In this document: positions 1 to 9,075 of the stretch, one piece after another
Numbering within the stretch: the first letter of the stretch is position 1
How the letters are laid out: every line of letters starts with the position of its first letter
From: Desulfobacter sp.
GTDB lineage: Bacteria; Desulfobacterota; Desulfobacteria; Desulfobacterales; Desulfobacteraceae
Assembly (NCBI GenBank): GCA_028768545.1
Contig: CP054838.1
Coordinates: forward strand, 1,667,501 to 1,731,500
Reading direction: 5' to 3'
DNA: 64,000 nucleotides
Notes under the pieces: generated by a model
What the model was told of the DNA's origin: nothing
Databases searched by the model: none
What the model saw: only the letters and a program-made list of their open reading frames with translations
Program-made: the position numbers and the translations under genes

Positions 1-978
1 GTGTTTTCCATTCTTAATCAGATCAATAAACCCTTTTTGATGCGATTGGCCGCATTGGTTCTGGCCCTGGTAAAAAATGTTGGCAAAAAGGGAACAGCCA
101 GGGATTTGATTCGTTTTTTAAGGGAAAGCGGTTTTTTGTTTTTGTTCAAACTTGCAGCGGGCGCCTTTTTTGCCATCATAGCGTTGTCCAGCCTCATGAA
201 ATACCTTCTGCTCGATCATTTTTCCATGACCTATGCCTTGTTCTTCGGCCTGATCCTGGTCTCCATTATCATTCCCATTAAGATGCTTAAATGCTTTAAT
301 GCATCCATTTTTTGTTTTGTTTTGCTGGGTGCGCTACTCACCGTCTTTGTGGCCGGGTCGGTCAATCCCTATGACAAGATAAAAATGAAGTCAGATCATC
401 TGGCCCGAGCCTATGCCCAGGCCGGTGGTGAACACGAATCGGTCCGGGCATCTTCTTCTGCCTTTACCCATGGATATGGGCTGAACGAATATCTTTATAT
501 CGGGATATGCGGGGCGCTGGCCATTTCAGCCACGGTCTTGCCCGGTATCAGCGGCTCTCTGGTTCTGATCCTGATGGGGGCTTATTTTGAGGTAATTTCC
601 GCCATTTCCGCTTTGAAAACCCTGAATCCGGAAACCTATTTGTTTTTAGGGGTGTTCGGCCTAGGAGTGCTGTTGGGCGGGCTGTTGTTTGCCCGGCTGG
701 TCAGTTTTGTCTTGTCCCGGTATTACAAACGGACCATGGCCTTTTTAACCGGCCTGATGATCGGTTCCTTGTATGCCCTCTGGCCCTTTAAGCAGTCCAT
801 TGTCATGGCCAGGCAGTATGTGAGGGAACAAGGAGAAATCAAGGTGATGGAAAATGTCCTGGTCCAGACCAATATCAATGTCCTGCCCGGGACTGAAGAT
901 CCTTTGATTTTACCGGTGCTGTGTTTTATTATCGGCTGCCTTGTTATGGCCGGATTTGTCCGGGCCGAGGCGGCCTGA
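1..978 (+). CDS. DUF368 family membrane protein, 5'-truncated by the window edge
   Basis: A polytopic inner-membrane protein with several hydrophobic helices across its 325 visible residues. The segment around residues 175-205 carries LPGISGSLVLILMGAY, which matches the PGxSGG-type repeat of the DUF368 family; family members carry this motif twice. The first copy, normally close to the N terminus, is absent, and the frame is open at base 1, so the real start lies before the window. Some DUF368 proteins have been linked to polyprenyl-phosphate transport, but no substrate can be read from this sequence. The next gene is convergent and only 4 bases away. Confidence 0.75.
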   Translation: MFSILNQINKPFLMRLAALVLALVKNVGKKGTARDLIRFLRESGFLFLFKLAAGAFFAIIALSSLMKYLLLDHFSMTYALFFGLILVSIIIPIKMLKCFNASIFCFVLLGALLTVFVAGSVNPYDKIKMKSDHLARAYAQAGGEHESVRASSSAFTHGYGLNEYLYIGICGALAISATVLPGISGSLVLILMGAYFEVISAISALKTLNPETYLFLGVFGLGVLLGGLLFARLVSFVLSRYYKRTMAFLTGLMIGSLYALWPFKQSIVMARQYVREQGEIKVMENVLVQTNINVLPGTEDPLILPVLCFIIGCLVMAGFVRAEAA

Positions 979-982
979 TCGT

Positions 983-1612
983 TCAGGGGGTTAGCCTTTT
1001 TTTGAGCCCTTCCAAGATGAGTTCAACTGCAAACCGGGTATCTTCAGCAATGGTTTTAAAATTAAACTGATCTGAAATCATGTATCCGTTTTTCATGTCC
1101 ATGCCTCTGCTTTTCATGCTATCGGCAAGGGAGAGGATGATCCATGCGGTTTTTTGGGTATCCACGGGGTGGATGAGGTCGTCTGCCTGAGCCCGGTCTA
1201 AAATGTTTTTGATTAACTCGGATTCCTGGGCTTCAAAGTTGGCGGCCAGGGTTTTGAACATGGGTTGGAACTGAAGCTGCTCGGTGGTTTTTACCGAGAG
1301 CTTGTGAAGATTGACGGTCTCTTTCAAGTATTGCTGGCGTTCCAAAAGATAGGCCTGAATTTTGACGTCCCATTGGGACAAGCGATTGATCTTTTTTTCC
1401 AGAGAGGAGATAAAGCCTTGGCATTCTCTTTCAATGATTTTGCAGAATATGGCTTCCTTGTTTTTATAGTAATAGTACAAGGAGGCCTTGTTCAGTCCCA
1501 CCAATTTGCCGATATCATCCATGGTGGTTTTGGAGAATCCGTAAAGGGCAAAGCTGTGGCTGGCAGCCTTTAGTATTTGGTTTCTTTTTTCTGAATCGGC
1601 CATATTCCTCAA
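983..1612 (-). CDS. TetR/AcrR family transcriptional regulator
   Basis: A 209-residue one-component repressor. Residues about 11-57 form the TetR helix-turn-helix (AASHSFALYGFSKTTMDD ... GLNKASLYYYYKNKEAIF), followed by an all-helical ligand and dimer domain without a recognisable family signature. It lies 248 bases downstream of the FadL-type porin gene on the same strand. TetR-FadL pairing is common in fatty-acid or hydrocarbon uptake loci, so control of that porin is a reasonable inference. The ATG start gives the usual short arm before the HTH. Confidence 0.85.
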   Translation of the reverse strand: MRNMADSEKRNQILKAASHSFALYGFSKTTMDDIGKLVGLNKASLYYYYKNKEAIFCKIIERECQGFISSLEKKINRLSQWDVKIQAYLLERQQYLKETVNLHKLSVKTTEQLQFQPMFKTLAANFEAQESELIKNILDRAQADDLIHPVDTQKTAWIILSLADSMKSRGMDMKNGYMISDQFNFKTIAEDTRFAVELILEGLKKRLTP

Positions 1613-1811
1613 ATTAGCAATAAGATTTGCCCCACCTTATTTTTTGACAATGGCCCTGTCAAGGAATAATCAAAGATCCAATATAAAAAAGCCCGGGCCT
1701 GGCCGGGAATAATTCCGGCAAAATGGGCTTGGGACCTTTGCACGACTCTAATGTTTTAGTGGACTGGTTTGATAGGGGCACCTGCGTTTTTACTTCCAGG
1801 GTTCAGGGGGA

Positions 1812-1842
1812 AAACGGCCGGACTTTTTTTGCCCGGCCGTTT
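1812..1842 (-). terminator. Hairpin between the porin gene and the tetR gene
   Basis: A perfect 10-bp inverted repeat (1812-1821 with 1833-1842, half-site AAACGGCCGG) starts 18 bases downstream of the porin stop on the minus strand. It is followed on that strand only by a short T run inside the repeat, so it may be a partial terminator that lets some transcription into tetR. Confidence 0.45.
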
Positions 1843-1859
1843 GGCAAGAAGTATGGGGG

Positions 1860-3224
1860 TTAAAAGAAGGAATACCGAATGCCGACGGCGCACTGGTACA
1901 ATACCTTGTCATAGGTAACTTCCGGTGTGATCGTCGGGTTTCCTGGAATTGGGGTCGCGGTTACTGCCGGTGCTGTATCGTCTATATAAAAAAAACCGGC
2001 CAGGCCAAGGGTGAAGGCCAGGCGTTCGTTCCATTTATATTTACCCCCGACTGCAAGGGTGTGGCAGTCCAGGGGAGGGCTCATTTTTTCGATGATCCCG
2101 AAGTTTTGAGGCTTCATGTCCACGTCTGTGTACATATATCCAATTGTGCCGGTCCATTTTTCGCTGAAATCGTACCTAAGGCTCAGGGCAAGGTCATAGG
2201 AGTTGCCGTCCACAGAATCGTTCTGGTCTCCCCAGTCCGCATCTTTTTCAAAGTAAAGGGTGTAGGAGGGGCTGATGGTTAATTTGGGCATGATGCTCCA
2301 TTCAACGCCCAGGGCCAGAACAGCCGGGAGGTCCCTGGCATAACTCTGGCCGTCCTGTCTGCCGAAAACACCGAGGATTGATTCTCCGACCGTACCTTTG
2401 GATTCACCTGCTACGGTGGTTTCCCAGTCCAGGTTAACCCTTGTTTCATATCGGATACCGATATTCACGGTGTCCGAGGGGTGGATGTTGATGCCGAAGA
2501 TTCCGCCGAACCCGTCGGCTTCCTGTTCGTATTTTCCTGCCACATGGGTCATGGTACCGACCGGGTCGGTATAATCCCCGTGGATATCCACCTCCTTGTC
2601 CGTGATCACGTACCTTACGCCTGCGGCCAGGGCGAACATCTCATTGATTTTATAGGAGACCCCTGTGGTGAATGTATAATCATAGCTTTCAACATAGGCA
2701 TACTCATTGGACAGGGTTCCGCCAGGCATACTCAAGCCGGGAGCACCCGCAGGAATTTGTGATGTGGGAAAACCATCTGTGAACATTCCCAGAGCACCCA
2801 TGTTCCCGATCCCTTCGGTAATGATATTCCCGTTGTCGTATTCAACTTCGCCGCCCCCGCCGTTGACGGTGAAGGCGCCCCAGAATGCCCAGTTGTCGGA
2901 TTTGTGAATGGCAAAGGCTGTGGGGGAGGCAAGGTTGGGGCTGGCCGTATGGGTTTCATTTCCATAGCTGTGCTCATAATCAAAGGTAAATGGCTGTATA
3001 TTAAATTCGAAATGTAGCCCATTTTTTAGCATCATCATGCCGGCCGGGTTGTAGGCGGCTATATCGGGTTCGTCGGTGGCTGCATTCCGGCTCAGACTGC
3101 CGGCATAGGCCGCAGAGAAACTCTGTTTGTTGTCAATACCACTCCCAAAAGCCGGAACCGCTGAAATTGCCGTTCCCAGAATTAATACCACCAACAGCAC
3201 GGGGTTAAACCATTTTTTCATCAA
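1860..3224 (-). CDS. OmpP1/FadL/TodX family outer-membrane transporter
   Basis: A 454-residue outer-membrane beta-barrel of the FadL family, which carries long-chain fatty acids or other hydrophobic compounds across the outer membrane. A signal peptide covers residues 1-28 (KK, a hydrophobic run, then AFGS). The family marker NPAGM is at 59-63, and the remainder alternates aromatic and polar strands, ending in an aromatic residue (YSFF) as expected for BAM recognition. A good ribosome site (AGGAGG type) precedes ATG 3224. The TetR gene downstream and the acyl-CoA ligase/TetR pair near 54-56 kb suggest fatty-acid use, but the substrate is not known. Confidence 0.9.
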   Translation of the reverse strand: MMKKWFNPVLLVVLILGTAISAVPAFGSGIDNKQSFSAAYAGSLSRNAATDEPDIAAYNPAGMMMLKNGLHFEFNIQPFTFDYEHSYGNETHTASPNLASPTAFAIHKSDNWAFWGAFTVNGGGGEVEYDNGNIITEGIGNMGALGMFTDGFPTSQIPAGAPGLSMPGGTLSNEYAYVESYDYTFTTGVSYKINEMFALAAGVRYVITDKEVDIHGDYTDPVGTMTHVAGKYEQEADGFGGIFGINIHPSDTVNIGIRYETRVNLDWETTVAGESKGTVGESILGVFGRQDGQSYARDLPAVLALGVEWSIMPKLTISPSYTLYFEKDADWGDQNDSVDGNSYDLALSLRYDFSEKWTGTIGYMYTDVDMKPQNFGIIEKMSPPLDCHTLAVGGKYKWNERLAFTLGLAGFFYIDDTAPAVTATPIPGNPTITPEVTYDKVLYQCAVGIRYSFF

Positions 3225-3632
3225 TGTCTCCTCCTAAAAATCGGTGAATAATTATCTTACACTGGTCCATCTACGGTCCAAAGCTGAGTTGTCTGTCCCG
3301 GCATCCATCGTGTCCTGTTCCGAGACTATGTTTGATGCTATATGGAAACGGTGTTTCAAATTGTCAAGCACAAATATGTTTTGTTTGAATGTTTGTCAAG
3401 TGAAAAATCTATCCAAATCTGAGAAAAGAGATTGGAGAGAATCAAAATCCATTATGGGAGGCTTCAATTGATTTACGATAAGGTTCAAAACGACCAATGG
3501 AAGTGTATTGGTCGGCAAAATTTTATTGGGCCCTGATTATGAGAACGGCCATGGGCTGTTTAACAGCCCAGTCTACTCAGCGATAGTTAAAAACAGATGG
3601 CGGCCTGACCTGAACTGGCCAGGCCCGTTTTT
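3225..3632. other. Intergenic region with two palindromes
   Basis: About 400 bases with no convincing gene between the porin start and the selD end. It holds an 8-bp inverted repeat (CGACCAAT at 3491-3498 and ATTGGTCG at 3507-3514) and a perfect 19-base odd palindrome at 3552-3570 (TGGGCTGTT, T, AACAGCCCA). The first could be a dimeric repressor site for the TetR protein; this is a guess from symmetry only. Confidence 0.4.
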
Positions 3633-3634
3633 TT
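3602..3634. terminator. Probable bidirectional terminator after selD
   Basis: GGCCTG and CAGGCC flank a 12-base loop (about 3602-3625). A run of seven T follows on the plus strand, and a TTTTT tract lies a few bases beyond the hairpin on the minus strand. It directly abuts the selD stop codon. Confidence 0.55.
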
Positions 3635-4691
3635 AGACCACTGAAATGATAGGCCGGTCTGTCTCATGAACCTGGCCGATCACTGTGGTATGTTCAATCC
3701 CTTTGTCCTTTAACTGGGCGATCAGGGCTTGGGTTTTGTTTTCCGGGCAGCCCATGAGCAGTCCGCCGGATGTCTGGGGGTCAAAGAGGATGTCCCGGAC
3801 CACCGGGGTGATTGTAGGGCTTAAACTTACCATATTCTGCCTGAACCGACGGTTGGCATGGGCTCCGGCAGGCACAAGGCCCATGGCGGCAAATTCCGCG
3901 GTTTTTTCTATCACAGGGACGGATGCGCCGTCCAGGGTGATTCCGGTCAAGGTCTTGTCTATCATTTCAGCCAGATGTCCCAAAAGTCCGAATCCTGTGA
4001 TGTCGGTGCAGGCGGTAATGGGAAAATGGGCCATGACCTCGGCCGCATCCTTGTTGAGCTGTGCCATGAGAGCGACGACCTTTTTCATTGTATGGTCCGG
4101 GGCAAGCCCCCCTTTGATGGCCGTATTGAGTATGCCCGTGCCCAGAGGTTTTGTCAGGACCAGGCAATCGCCGGGCTCAAGGCCCTGGTTGGCCAGCACC
4201 TTTTGGGGATGGACAAATCCGGTAACGGACAACCCGTACTTGAGTTCTTCATCTTCAATACTATGGCCGCCCAGAAGAACGGTTTTTGCCTGGTTCAGCG
4301 TATGGATTCCCCCGGCCAGAATTTCTCTGAGGACCTGGCCGCCCAGCTTTGCCAGGGGAAAGGCCACAAGGTTCATGGCGGTTTTTGGCTGTCCGCCCAT
4401 GGCATAGACATCAGAGAGGGCATTGGCTGCGGCAATCCTGCCAAAGTCAAAGGGATCATCCACAATGGGAGTGAAAAAATCAACGGTCTGTATCAGGGCC
4501 AGGTCCTGGGATATCTGGTATACCCCTGCATCATCAGCCGTTCCAAGACCGATCATCACATGTTCATCCCCTGGGATTTTCAGGGAGCACAACGCCTCTG
4601 CCAGGTCCCCTGGCGATAGTTTGGAGGCTCACCCGCCCCCTTTGACGTTGCGGGTCAGCTGTACTTTTTTTATCTCTTTGTCTGCTTCCAT
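3633..4691 (-). CDS. selD: Selenide, water dikinase SelD, itself a selenoprotein (UGA = Sec21)
   Basis: Makes selenophosphate from selenide and ATP, the selenium donor for selenocysteine tRNA. Standard calling stops at a TGA at 4631-4629 and starts at an internal TTG (4592). Reading through gives a 352-residue protein that starts at ATG 4691 behind AGGAG. The N terminus contains GGGUASK at 18-24, the conserved catalytic loop in which many SelDs have Cys or Sec followed by Lys. Downstream are DDAGVY, the FTPIVDDPFDFGRIAAANALSDVYAMGG block (read in pieces), TDITGFGLLGH and DPQTSGGLL, all SelD hallmarks. A SECIS-like hairpin follows the UGA. It is the last gene before a terminator. Without Sec insertion the product would be only 20 residues long. 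Confidence 0.93.
4593..4631 (-). promoter_or_regulatory. Bacterial SECIS-like hairpin of selD
   Basis: Directly after the UGA (4631-4629, minus strand) GCCTC (4628-4624) can pair with GAGGC (4598-4594), and CCAGG (4613-4609) with CCTGG (4605-4601) around a GGA apex. The apex lies about 20 bases from the UGA and begins with G, as expected of SelB-binding SECIS elements in bacteria. Confidence 0.7.
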
Positions 4692-4847
4692 TGATTTTCT
4701 CCTGAAATTTAGGGTTTCAATACCAGGCATATGGACTTTAATCAATGAAATAAATCATGGATGCGTATGGAAAATCTGAGGTATTGAAAAATTAAATATC
4801 AACGGCAATTCCCATTGCAATAATCAATTGGATTCAAGGGATGATGA

Positions 4848-5120
4848 ATGACAATAACCAATCTATACTATATTTATGGGAGAAAAAATGAAAGATCAAT
4901 TTGTAAAAAAAAAGAGGGGGGCATTACCCTGGAGATGACCGTGCTGGAGGTGGTGTCCCAATGGGAATCCACCCAGGCGGTTTTCAAACGCTGGGACCCT
5001 GCGGCAGGAGAGTGCATCTGCTGTAATTGCCTTTTTGAACCCATTGAATACCTTGGCAAAAAATACAGACTGGATACCCAAAAGCTGATAGGTGAACTGA
5101 ACCAGGCCGCATCAGGATAA
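4848..5120 (+). CDS. Small DUF1858-like protein with a possible frameshift or slippage near its start
   Basis: The conserved part begins at ITLEMTVLEVVSQW and runs for about 60 residues, with CICCNC in the middle and a C-terminal helix ending in LIGELN. This resembles the DUF1858 fold, a short domain often fused to or near redox proteins. Two starts compete. ATG 4848 is in frame but gives an odd low-complexity leader. ATG 4888 has an ideal GGGAG at 4878-4882 but is out of frame by one base because of a nine-A tract at 4905-4913. The function is unknown; the cysteines could bind metal. It converges on epmA. Confidence 0.6.
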   Translation: MTITNLYYIYGRKNERSICKKKEGGITLEMTVLEVVSQWESTQAVFKRWDPAAGECICCNCLFEPIEYLGKKYRLDTQKLIGELNQAASG

Positions 5121-5124
5121 TGGG

Positions 5125-6036
5125 TTATAACATTTCTGGTGTGAATGCAACCACCTGGTCAATGGCAGGTGAATCGCAAAATAGCATGACCAGTCGGTCC
5201 ATTCCCAGGGCAATGCCTGCGGCATCAGGCATGGTATCAAGGTCGGCAAGAAATTTTTCAGGCAAGGGCAAATGGGGCAGTCCATATTGGGCCCGGATTT
5301 TGTTTTCCGTTTTAAACCGGGCTTTTTGAATGTGAGGATCCGTGAGTTCTGTAAATCCGTTGGCAAGCTCAATGCCGGCCGCATAAAGTTCAAACCGCTG
5401 GGCAATGGTTTTGTTTTCTGGGTCAAGCCTTGCCAGAGAGGCCAGGCAAGAGGGATAGTCATATAAAAAACAGGGCCGTTCATTGCCCAGGTGGGGCTCA
5501 ATTTTTTCAGTCAGGATTTCTTCAAACTTTCCCTGTTCAAGGGCAATTTCAGCAGATGTATTGGCAAAGGTTTTAAAGGCCTGGGCCACGGAGATTCGGT
5601 CAAAGGGCGGGGTTAAATTGATGGTGTTTCCCTGGAAGACCAAATCGTTTTTCCGGCCAAGGCCCACTGCCAGTGTACGGAGCAGATCCTGGCACTGGTC
5701 CATGAGGTCTGAATAGGTCTGGTGTTTACCATACCATTCCAGCATGGTGAGTTCAGGCAGGTGGCGATTTCCCCGTTCTTTTTTTCTAAAGCATTTACAG
5801 ATCTGGAAGATCTTGTCCGCACCCATGGACAATAGGCGTTTCATGCAGAGTTCGGGAGATGCCTGGAGAAAATCGTTTTCAGCCCTTACCGGGTCAATGT
5901 GGGCCTCTGGTATGATTGCAGGCCCCATGATAGGGGTCTCCACTTCCAGGTATCCTCTGGACCTGAAAAAATCCCTTGTATGGTGAATGACAAGGGATCT
6001 TTGTTTGAGATTTTTCAGCCGGGATGCTGAATCCAT
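5125..6036 (-). CDS. epmA: EF-P--(R)-beta-lysine ligase EpmA (GenX/PoxA), class II LysRS-like
   Basis: A 303-residue paralogue of the lysyl-tRNA synthetase catalytic core without the anticodon-binding domain. In the known family it attaches beta-lysine to a lysine of elongation factor P to relieve polyproline stalling. Class II motifs are visible: motif 1 near YLEVETPIMGP, motif 2 FQICKCFRKKERG (about 95-107) and motif 3 GIALGMDRLVMLF close to the C terminus. The length matches GenX rather than full LysRS (about 500). It is the last gene of a three-gene minus-strand operon, 17 bases after the deacetylase-like gene. No EF-P or lysine aminomutase gene is in view. Confidence 0.9.
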   Translation of the reverse strand: MDSASRLKNLKQRSLVIHHTRDFFRSRGYLEVETPIMGPAIIPEAHIDPVRAENDFLQASPELCMKRLLSMGADKIFQICKCFRKKERGNRHLPELTMLEWYGKHQTYSDLMDQCQDLLRTLAVGLGRKNDLVFQGNTINLTPPFDRISVAQAFKTFANTSAEIALEQGKFEEILTEKIEPHLGNERPCFLYDYPSCLASLARLDPENKTIAQRFELYAAGIELANGFTELTDPHIQKARFKTENKIRAQYGLPHLPLPEKFLADLDTMPDAAGIALGMDRLVMLFCDSPAIDQVVAFTPEML

Positions 6037-6053
6037 GGGGTCAGCCTTGAAAC

Positions 6054-7367
6054 TTATTGCTTGATTTCATAACTGTCTTTGGGCCGGTCCTGGAGATAAA
6101 TATGCTGATATTTGGTTTTGTCTGCCTGGTCATAGAATTGATACGCCTGTTCTTTGCAGGCAGGGCAGGCATTGATGGGAATATGGACCCCTAAAATGTG
6201 GTTTCCAGGGGTGGCTTTGGAATCCACCTCAAAACTGCCGCCGCAATCCCTGCACACCCTTATTTTTTCCTTTTGGCGTTCAAAAATATTGTCGGTGTCA
6301 TAAAAGACCTCCCGGTGCCTCACCAGGATCTCACCTACGGTGCCGGCCTCTTGTCTCATCTTTTCCCTTGCCGCCCAGAACCCATTGATCTGGTCCGTGG
6401 TCTTTTTAATTTTATCTGTAATGGACACGGACTGCTTGAGCTGTTCTGGATTATAGTCCGGTTCGATCACCCCTGAATAATCCAAGCCTGCCATGGCCAG
6501 GATGATGCCGAGGTTAACGTAGGGCAGGGCCCCTTCAATGGCATAGCCTCCCTCAAGAACGGCAATGTCCGGTTTGAGCATTGAGGTGAGTTTTGCATAG
6601 CCCTGGGCCGAAAAATTCATATTGGTCAATGGATCGGTATAGTGGTTGTCCTGTCCTGCGGAATTGACCACGATATCAGGTTTGAACTCTTCTAATATGG
6701 GCAGCACGCAATGTTTGATCACGTAAAGATAGCCCTTGGTGGAAGTGCCCGGGGGCAGCGGGATGTTCAGGTTCGACCCCTTGGCATTGGGTCCTCCCAG
6801 TTCTCCGGGGAATCCTGTGCCCGGATACATGGTCCTGCCGTCCTGGTGAAGTGAAATAAAGAGCACATCCGGATCATGCCAGAAAATATCATTGGTTCCG
6901 TCTCCATGGTGGCAGTCCGTATCAATGATGGCAATTTTTTTAACCCCGTATTGTGACCGGATATATTCCACCATCACGGCCTCCATATTGATGTGGCAGA
7001 ATCCACGTCCCCCATGGGATACCCTCATGGAATGGTGACCGGGCGGCCGGACCAGGGCAAATCCGTTCTTGACTTCCCCTTTCATGACCGCATTGGCAAT
7101 GGCCATGGCCCCGCCGGCCGAGATGAGATGGGATTCCGTGGTGATGGTCTTTTCATCGGGCACGCAAAAATGGGTACGCCGAATATCTTCCTTGGTGACC
7201 AGGTCGGGTTTGTACTCCACAATGCCTTCAATGTCGAAAATGCCTTCTTCTGTCACCTGGTCCTGGGTATAGAGCAGTCTTTCTTCCCGTTCCGGATGGG
7301 TGGGGTCAATGGCCCAGTCAAATGCAGGGAAAAAAACAAGCCCGGTTTTATGAGAAGCTTTTAACAT
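6054..7367 (-). CDS. Histone-deacetylase-family amidohydrolase with C-terminal zinc ribbon
   Basis: A 437-residue member of the HDAC/acetoin-utilisation/acetylpolyamine amidohydrolase superfamily. Active-site features are present: HH at 111-112, the DTDCHHGDG metal block at 149-157, and an aspartate in SAGQDNHYTDP, plus the late GGYAIEG segment. Such enzymes remove acyl groups from lysine, polyamines or small amides. Beyond the catalytic domain, residues 372-404 add CRDC ... CPAC, a likely structural zinc ribbon that is unusual for the family. It sits 13 bases downstream of the hydantoinase-like gene and 17 bases before epmA, so co-expression is likely. The substrate is not predictable. Confidence 0.85.
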   Translation of the reverse strand: MLKASHKTGLVFFPAFDWAIDPTHPEREERLLYTQDQVTEEGIFDIEGIVEYKPDLVTKEDIRRTHFCVPDEKTITTESHLISAGGAMAIANAVMKGEVKNGFALVRPPGHHSMRVSHGGRGFCHINMEAVMVEYIRSQYGVKKIAIIDTDCHHGDGTNDIFWHDPDVLFISLHQDGRTMYPGTGFPGELGGPNAKGSNLNIPLPPGTSTKGYLYVIKHCVLPILEEFKPDIVVNSAGQDNHYTDPLTNMNFSAQGYAKLTSMLKPDIAVLEGGYAIEGALPYVNLGIILAMAGLDYSGVIEPDYNPEQLKQSVSITDKIKKTTDQINGFWAAREKMRQEAGTVGEILVRHREVFYDTDNIFERQKEKIRVCRDCGGSFEVDSKATPGNHILGVHIPINACPACKEQAYQFYDQADKTKYQHIYLQDRPKDSYEIKQ

Positions 7368-7380
7368 GGTGTCCTCTTCC

Positions 7381-9075
7381 TTAATGCTCGCTTGGGGGAT
7401 TGGGGCTGATCACGGATTCATAGCCTTTGATCAGGCCCGGTTTCAGCTGAATTTTGGTTCGAAAAATTTTCCCCCGGGGAGAAAAATTTCTGACAATGTT
7501 GAACTCCTGGAATTCAACCACCTCAACATCTTCAAGGTTCTCCGGATCCGCGCCTGAGTTTTCCGCCTTTTCCCTTAACAGGGTATAGGCGGTTTCAATG
7601 AGATCATCTTCTGAATAGGTCTTTGAAATAGGCTCTGCAAAATCTTCTTCATGGGCCGTGACAATGCCCTGTTCCGTATCTGCATTCAAGGAAACTTCAC
7701 AGGTGGTCCGGGCCAGGGCAGCACCAATGGCGTTGGCCACGGAAGATTCAGGGACGGCCATGGTTTCAATTTTGTACATGTCCTGGATTTTGTCTGCAAA
7801 GAACCGGGCAGGGCCGCCAAGCAGAAGAATTTTCCGGGGACTGAGTTTATACCCTTCTAAAAAGTCGTGTACCGTATACACGGGTTTTGAATTGAGCTGG
7901 TCAATCATTTCAAAGGTTTTTTTTAGGATGATGTTGCAGCAGGAGCGGAAGATATGATCTGCTGCCTGGGTGTCTGACATGGATAATTCATCTGCGATTT
8001 CATGAATCCCCTCTCTTGCCTTTTCCATATCCCCCTGATCCATCAGCCCCAAGACCACCAGGGCGTCTGTGGGCGTCGGGCTGGTACCGCCAAAAGCCAT
8101 GGCAGGCCCGATCCGGTCCGGCCCGATGGTGAGTTTCCCCTGATCCACCCGCAGGGCAGAGTCTCCGCCGATCCCTTTGGAATTTGTCCTCAAAGAGCGG
8201 ATCAGGCTTTTGTAATGGCCCCTCCGGATACCCACAGGTTCGAGCAGGGGGGTTTTGTCTACCAAAAAGGCAATGTCTGTGGTGGTGCCGCCAATGTCCA
8301 GAACAATGGCATCCTGGCTTGCCGGGGCATGGGGAATGGCGCCCAGGATACTGGAGGCAGGCCCGGATAAAACGGTTTGGGCCGGAAATTCCATGGACGA
8401 GGCCAGGGTCATGGTCCCCCCGTCTGCCTTTAGAATCTGTATGGGCACGACCAGCCCTTTTTCTTCAAGGGACTTTTCCACAGCCTCAAAAAAGTTTTTG
8501 TGAAGTGAAAAAACCGCAGCATTCAGATGGGTCGTGGCAATCCGTCTTGGGAAATTCAGATTTCCTGAGACATGGTGGCCTAGAAATATTTTTTTGAAAT
8601 GCTTATTGAGAATGCGTTTGATCAGTATTTCATGGGAGGGATTTCGGGTACAAAATTTACTGACCACACCCACATATTCAATGCCGGCTTTTTTCAGTTT
8701 TTGCGCAATGTCCTTGATCTCCATCTCATTGACCCGGGCCTTTTCCCTTCCCCGGTGGTTGATAGAGCCTCCCACGCAATAATACGGGCCTTTGGTTTTG
8801 AAAAATTCAGGATTAATCCCAGGGCCTGCCGATACGATCATTCCCACCGGTGCCATGGTCTGCTGTACAATGGCATTGGTGGTCAGGGTGGTGGAAATGA
8901 CCACCCGTTCGATCTGGTTGGGATTTGTGTTTTCCAAAAGTTTGGAAAAGCCTGTGAGGACGGTCTTGAAAAGGTTGTCAGGATCAGTGGGTACTTTTAC
9001 GCGCTCTTGAATCCCTGCGCTGCTGAGGAGAACAGCATCCGTGTGTGTGCCGCCGACATCTAATCCTAAAATCAT
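7381..9075 (-). CDS. Hydantoinase/oxoprolinase (HyuA-like) family protein
   Basis: A 564-residue protein with an actin/ASKHA-type N terminus (ILGLDVGGTHTDAVLL) and the hydantoinase A block with DIGGTTTDIAFL. The family includes ATP-dependent N-methylhydantoinase and 5-oxoprolinase subunits and acetone carboxylase beta-like proteins. The open frame extends 96 codons further upstream, but ATG 9075 follows AAGGAAG and starts exactly at the conserved domain; the longer version would overlap the divergent enoyl-CoA hydratase gene. First gene of an operon with the deacetylase-like gene and epmA. No HyuB partner is adjacent, so the reaction stays open. Confidence 0.85.
   Translation of the reverse strand: MILGLDVGGTHTDAVLLSSAGIQERVKVPTDPDNLFKTVLTGFSKLLENTNPNQIERVVISTTLTTNAIVQQTMAPVGMIVSAGPGINPEFFKTKGPYYCVGGSINHRGREKARVNEMEIKDIAQKLKKAGIEYVGVVSKFCTRNPSHEILIKRILNKHFKKIFLGHHVSGNLNFPRRIATTHLNAAVFSLHKNFFEAVEKSLEEKGLVVPIQILKADGGTMTLASSMEFPAQTVLSGPASSILGAIPHAPASQDAIVLDIGGTTTDIAFLVDKTPLLEPVGIRRGHYKSLIRSLRTNSKGIGGDSALRVDQGKLTIGPDRIGPAMAFGGTSPTPTDALVVLGLMDQGDMEKAREGIHEIADELSMSDTQAADHIFRSCCNIILKKTFEMIDQLNSKPVYTVHDFLEGYKLSPRKILLLGGPARFFADKIQDMYKIETMAVPESSVANAIGAALARTTCEVSLNADTEQGIVTAHEEDFAEPISKTYSEDDLIETAYTLLREKAENSGADPENLEDVEVVEFQEFNIVRNFSPRGKIFRTKIQLKPGLIKGYESVISPNPPSEH

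Noticed and set aside
3244..3471. 75-codon ORF upstream of the porin
   Set aside because: No ribosome site, no domain, Cys/Ser-rich random-looking composition; lies in the porin promoter area.
3685..4619. Long plus-strand ORFs over selD
   Set aside because: Mirror frames of a G+C-rich coding region; SelD motifs are unambiguous on the minus strand.
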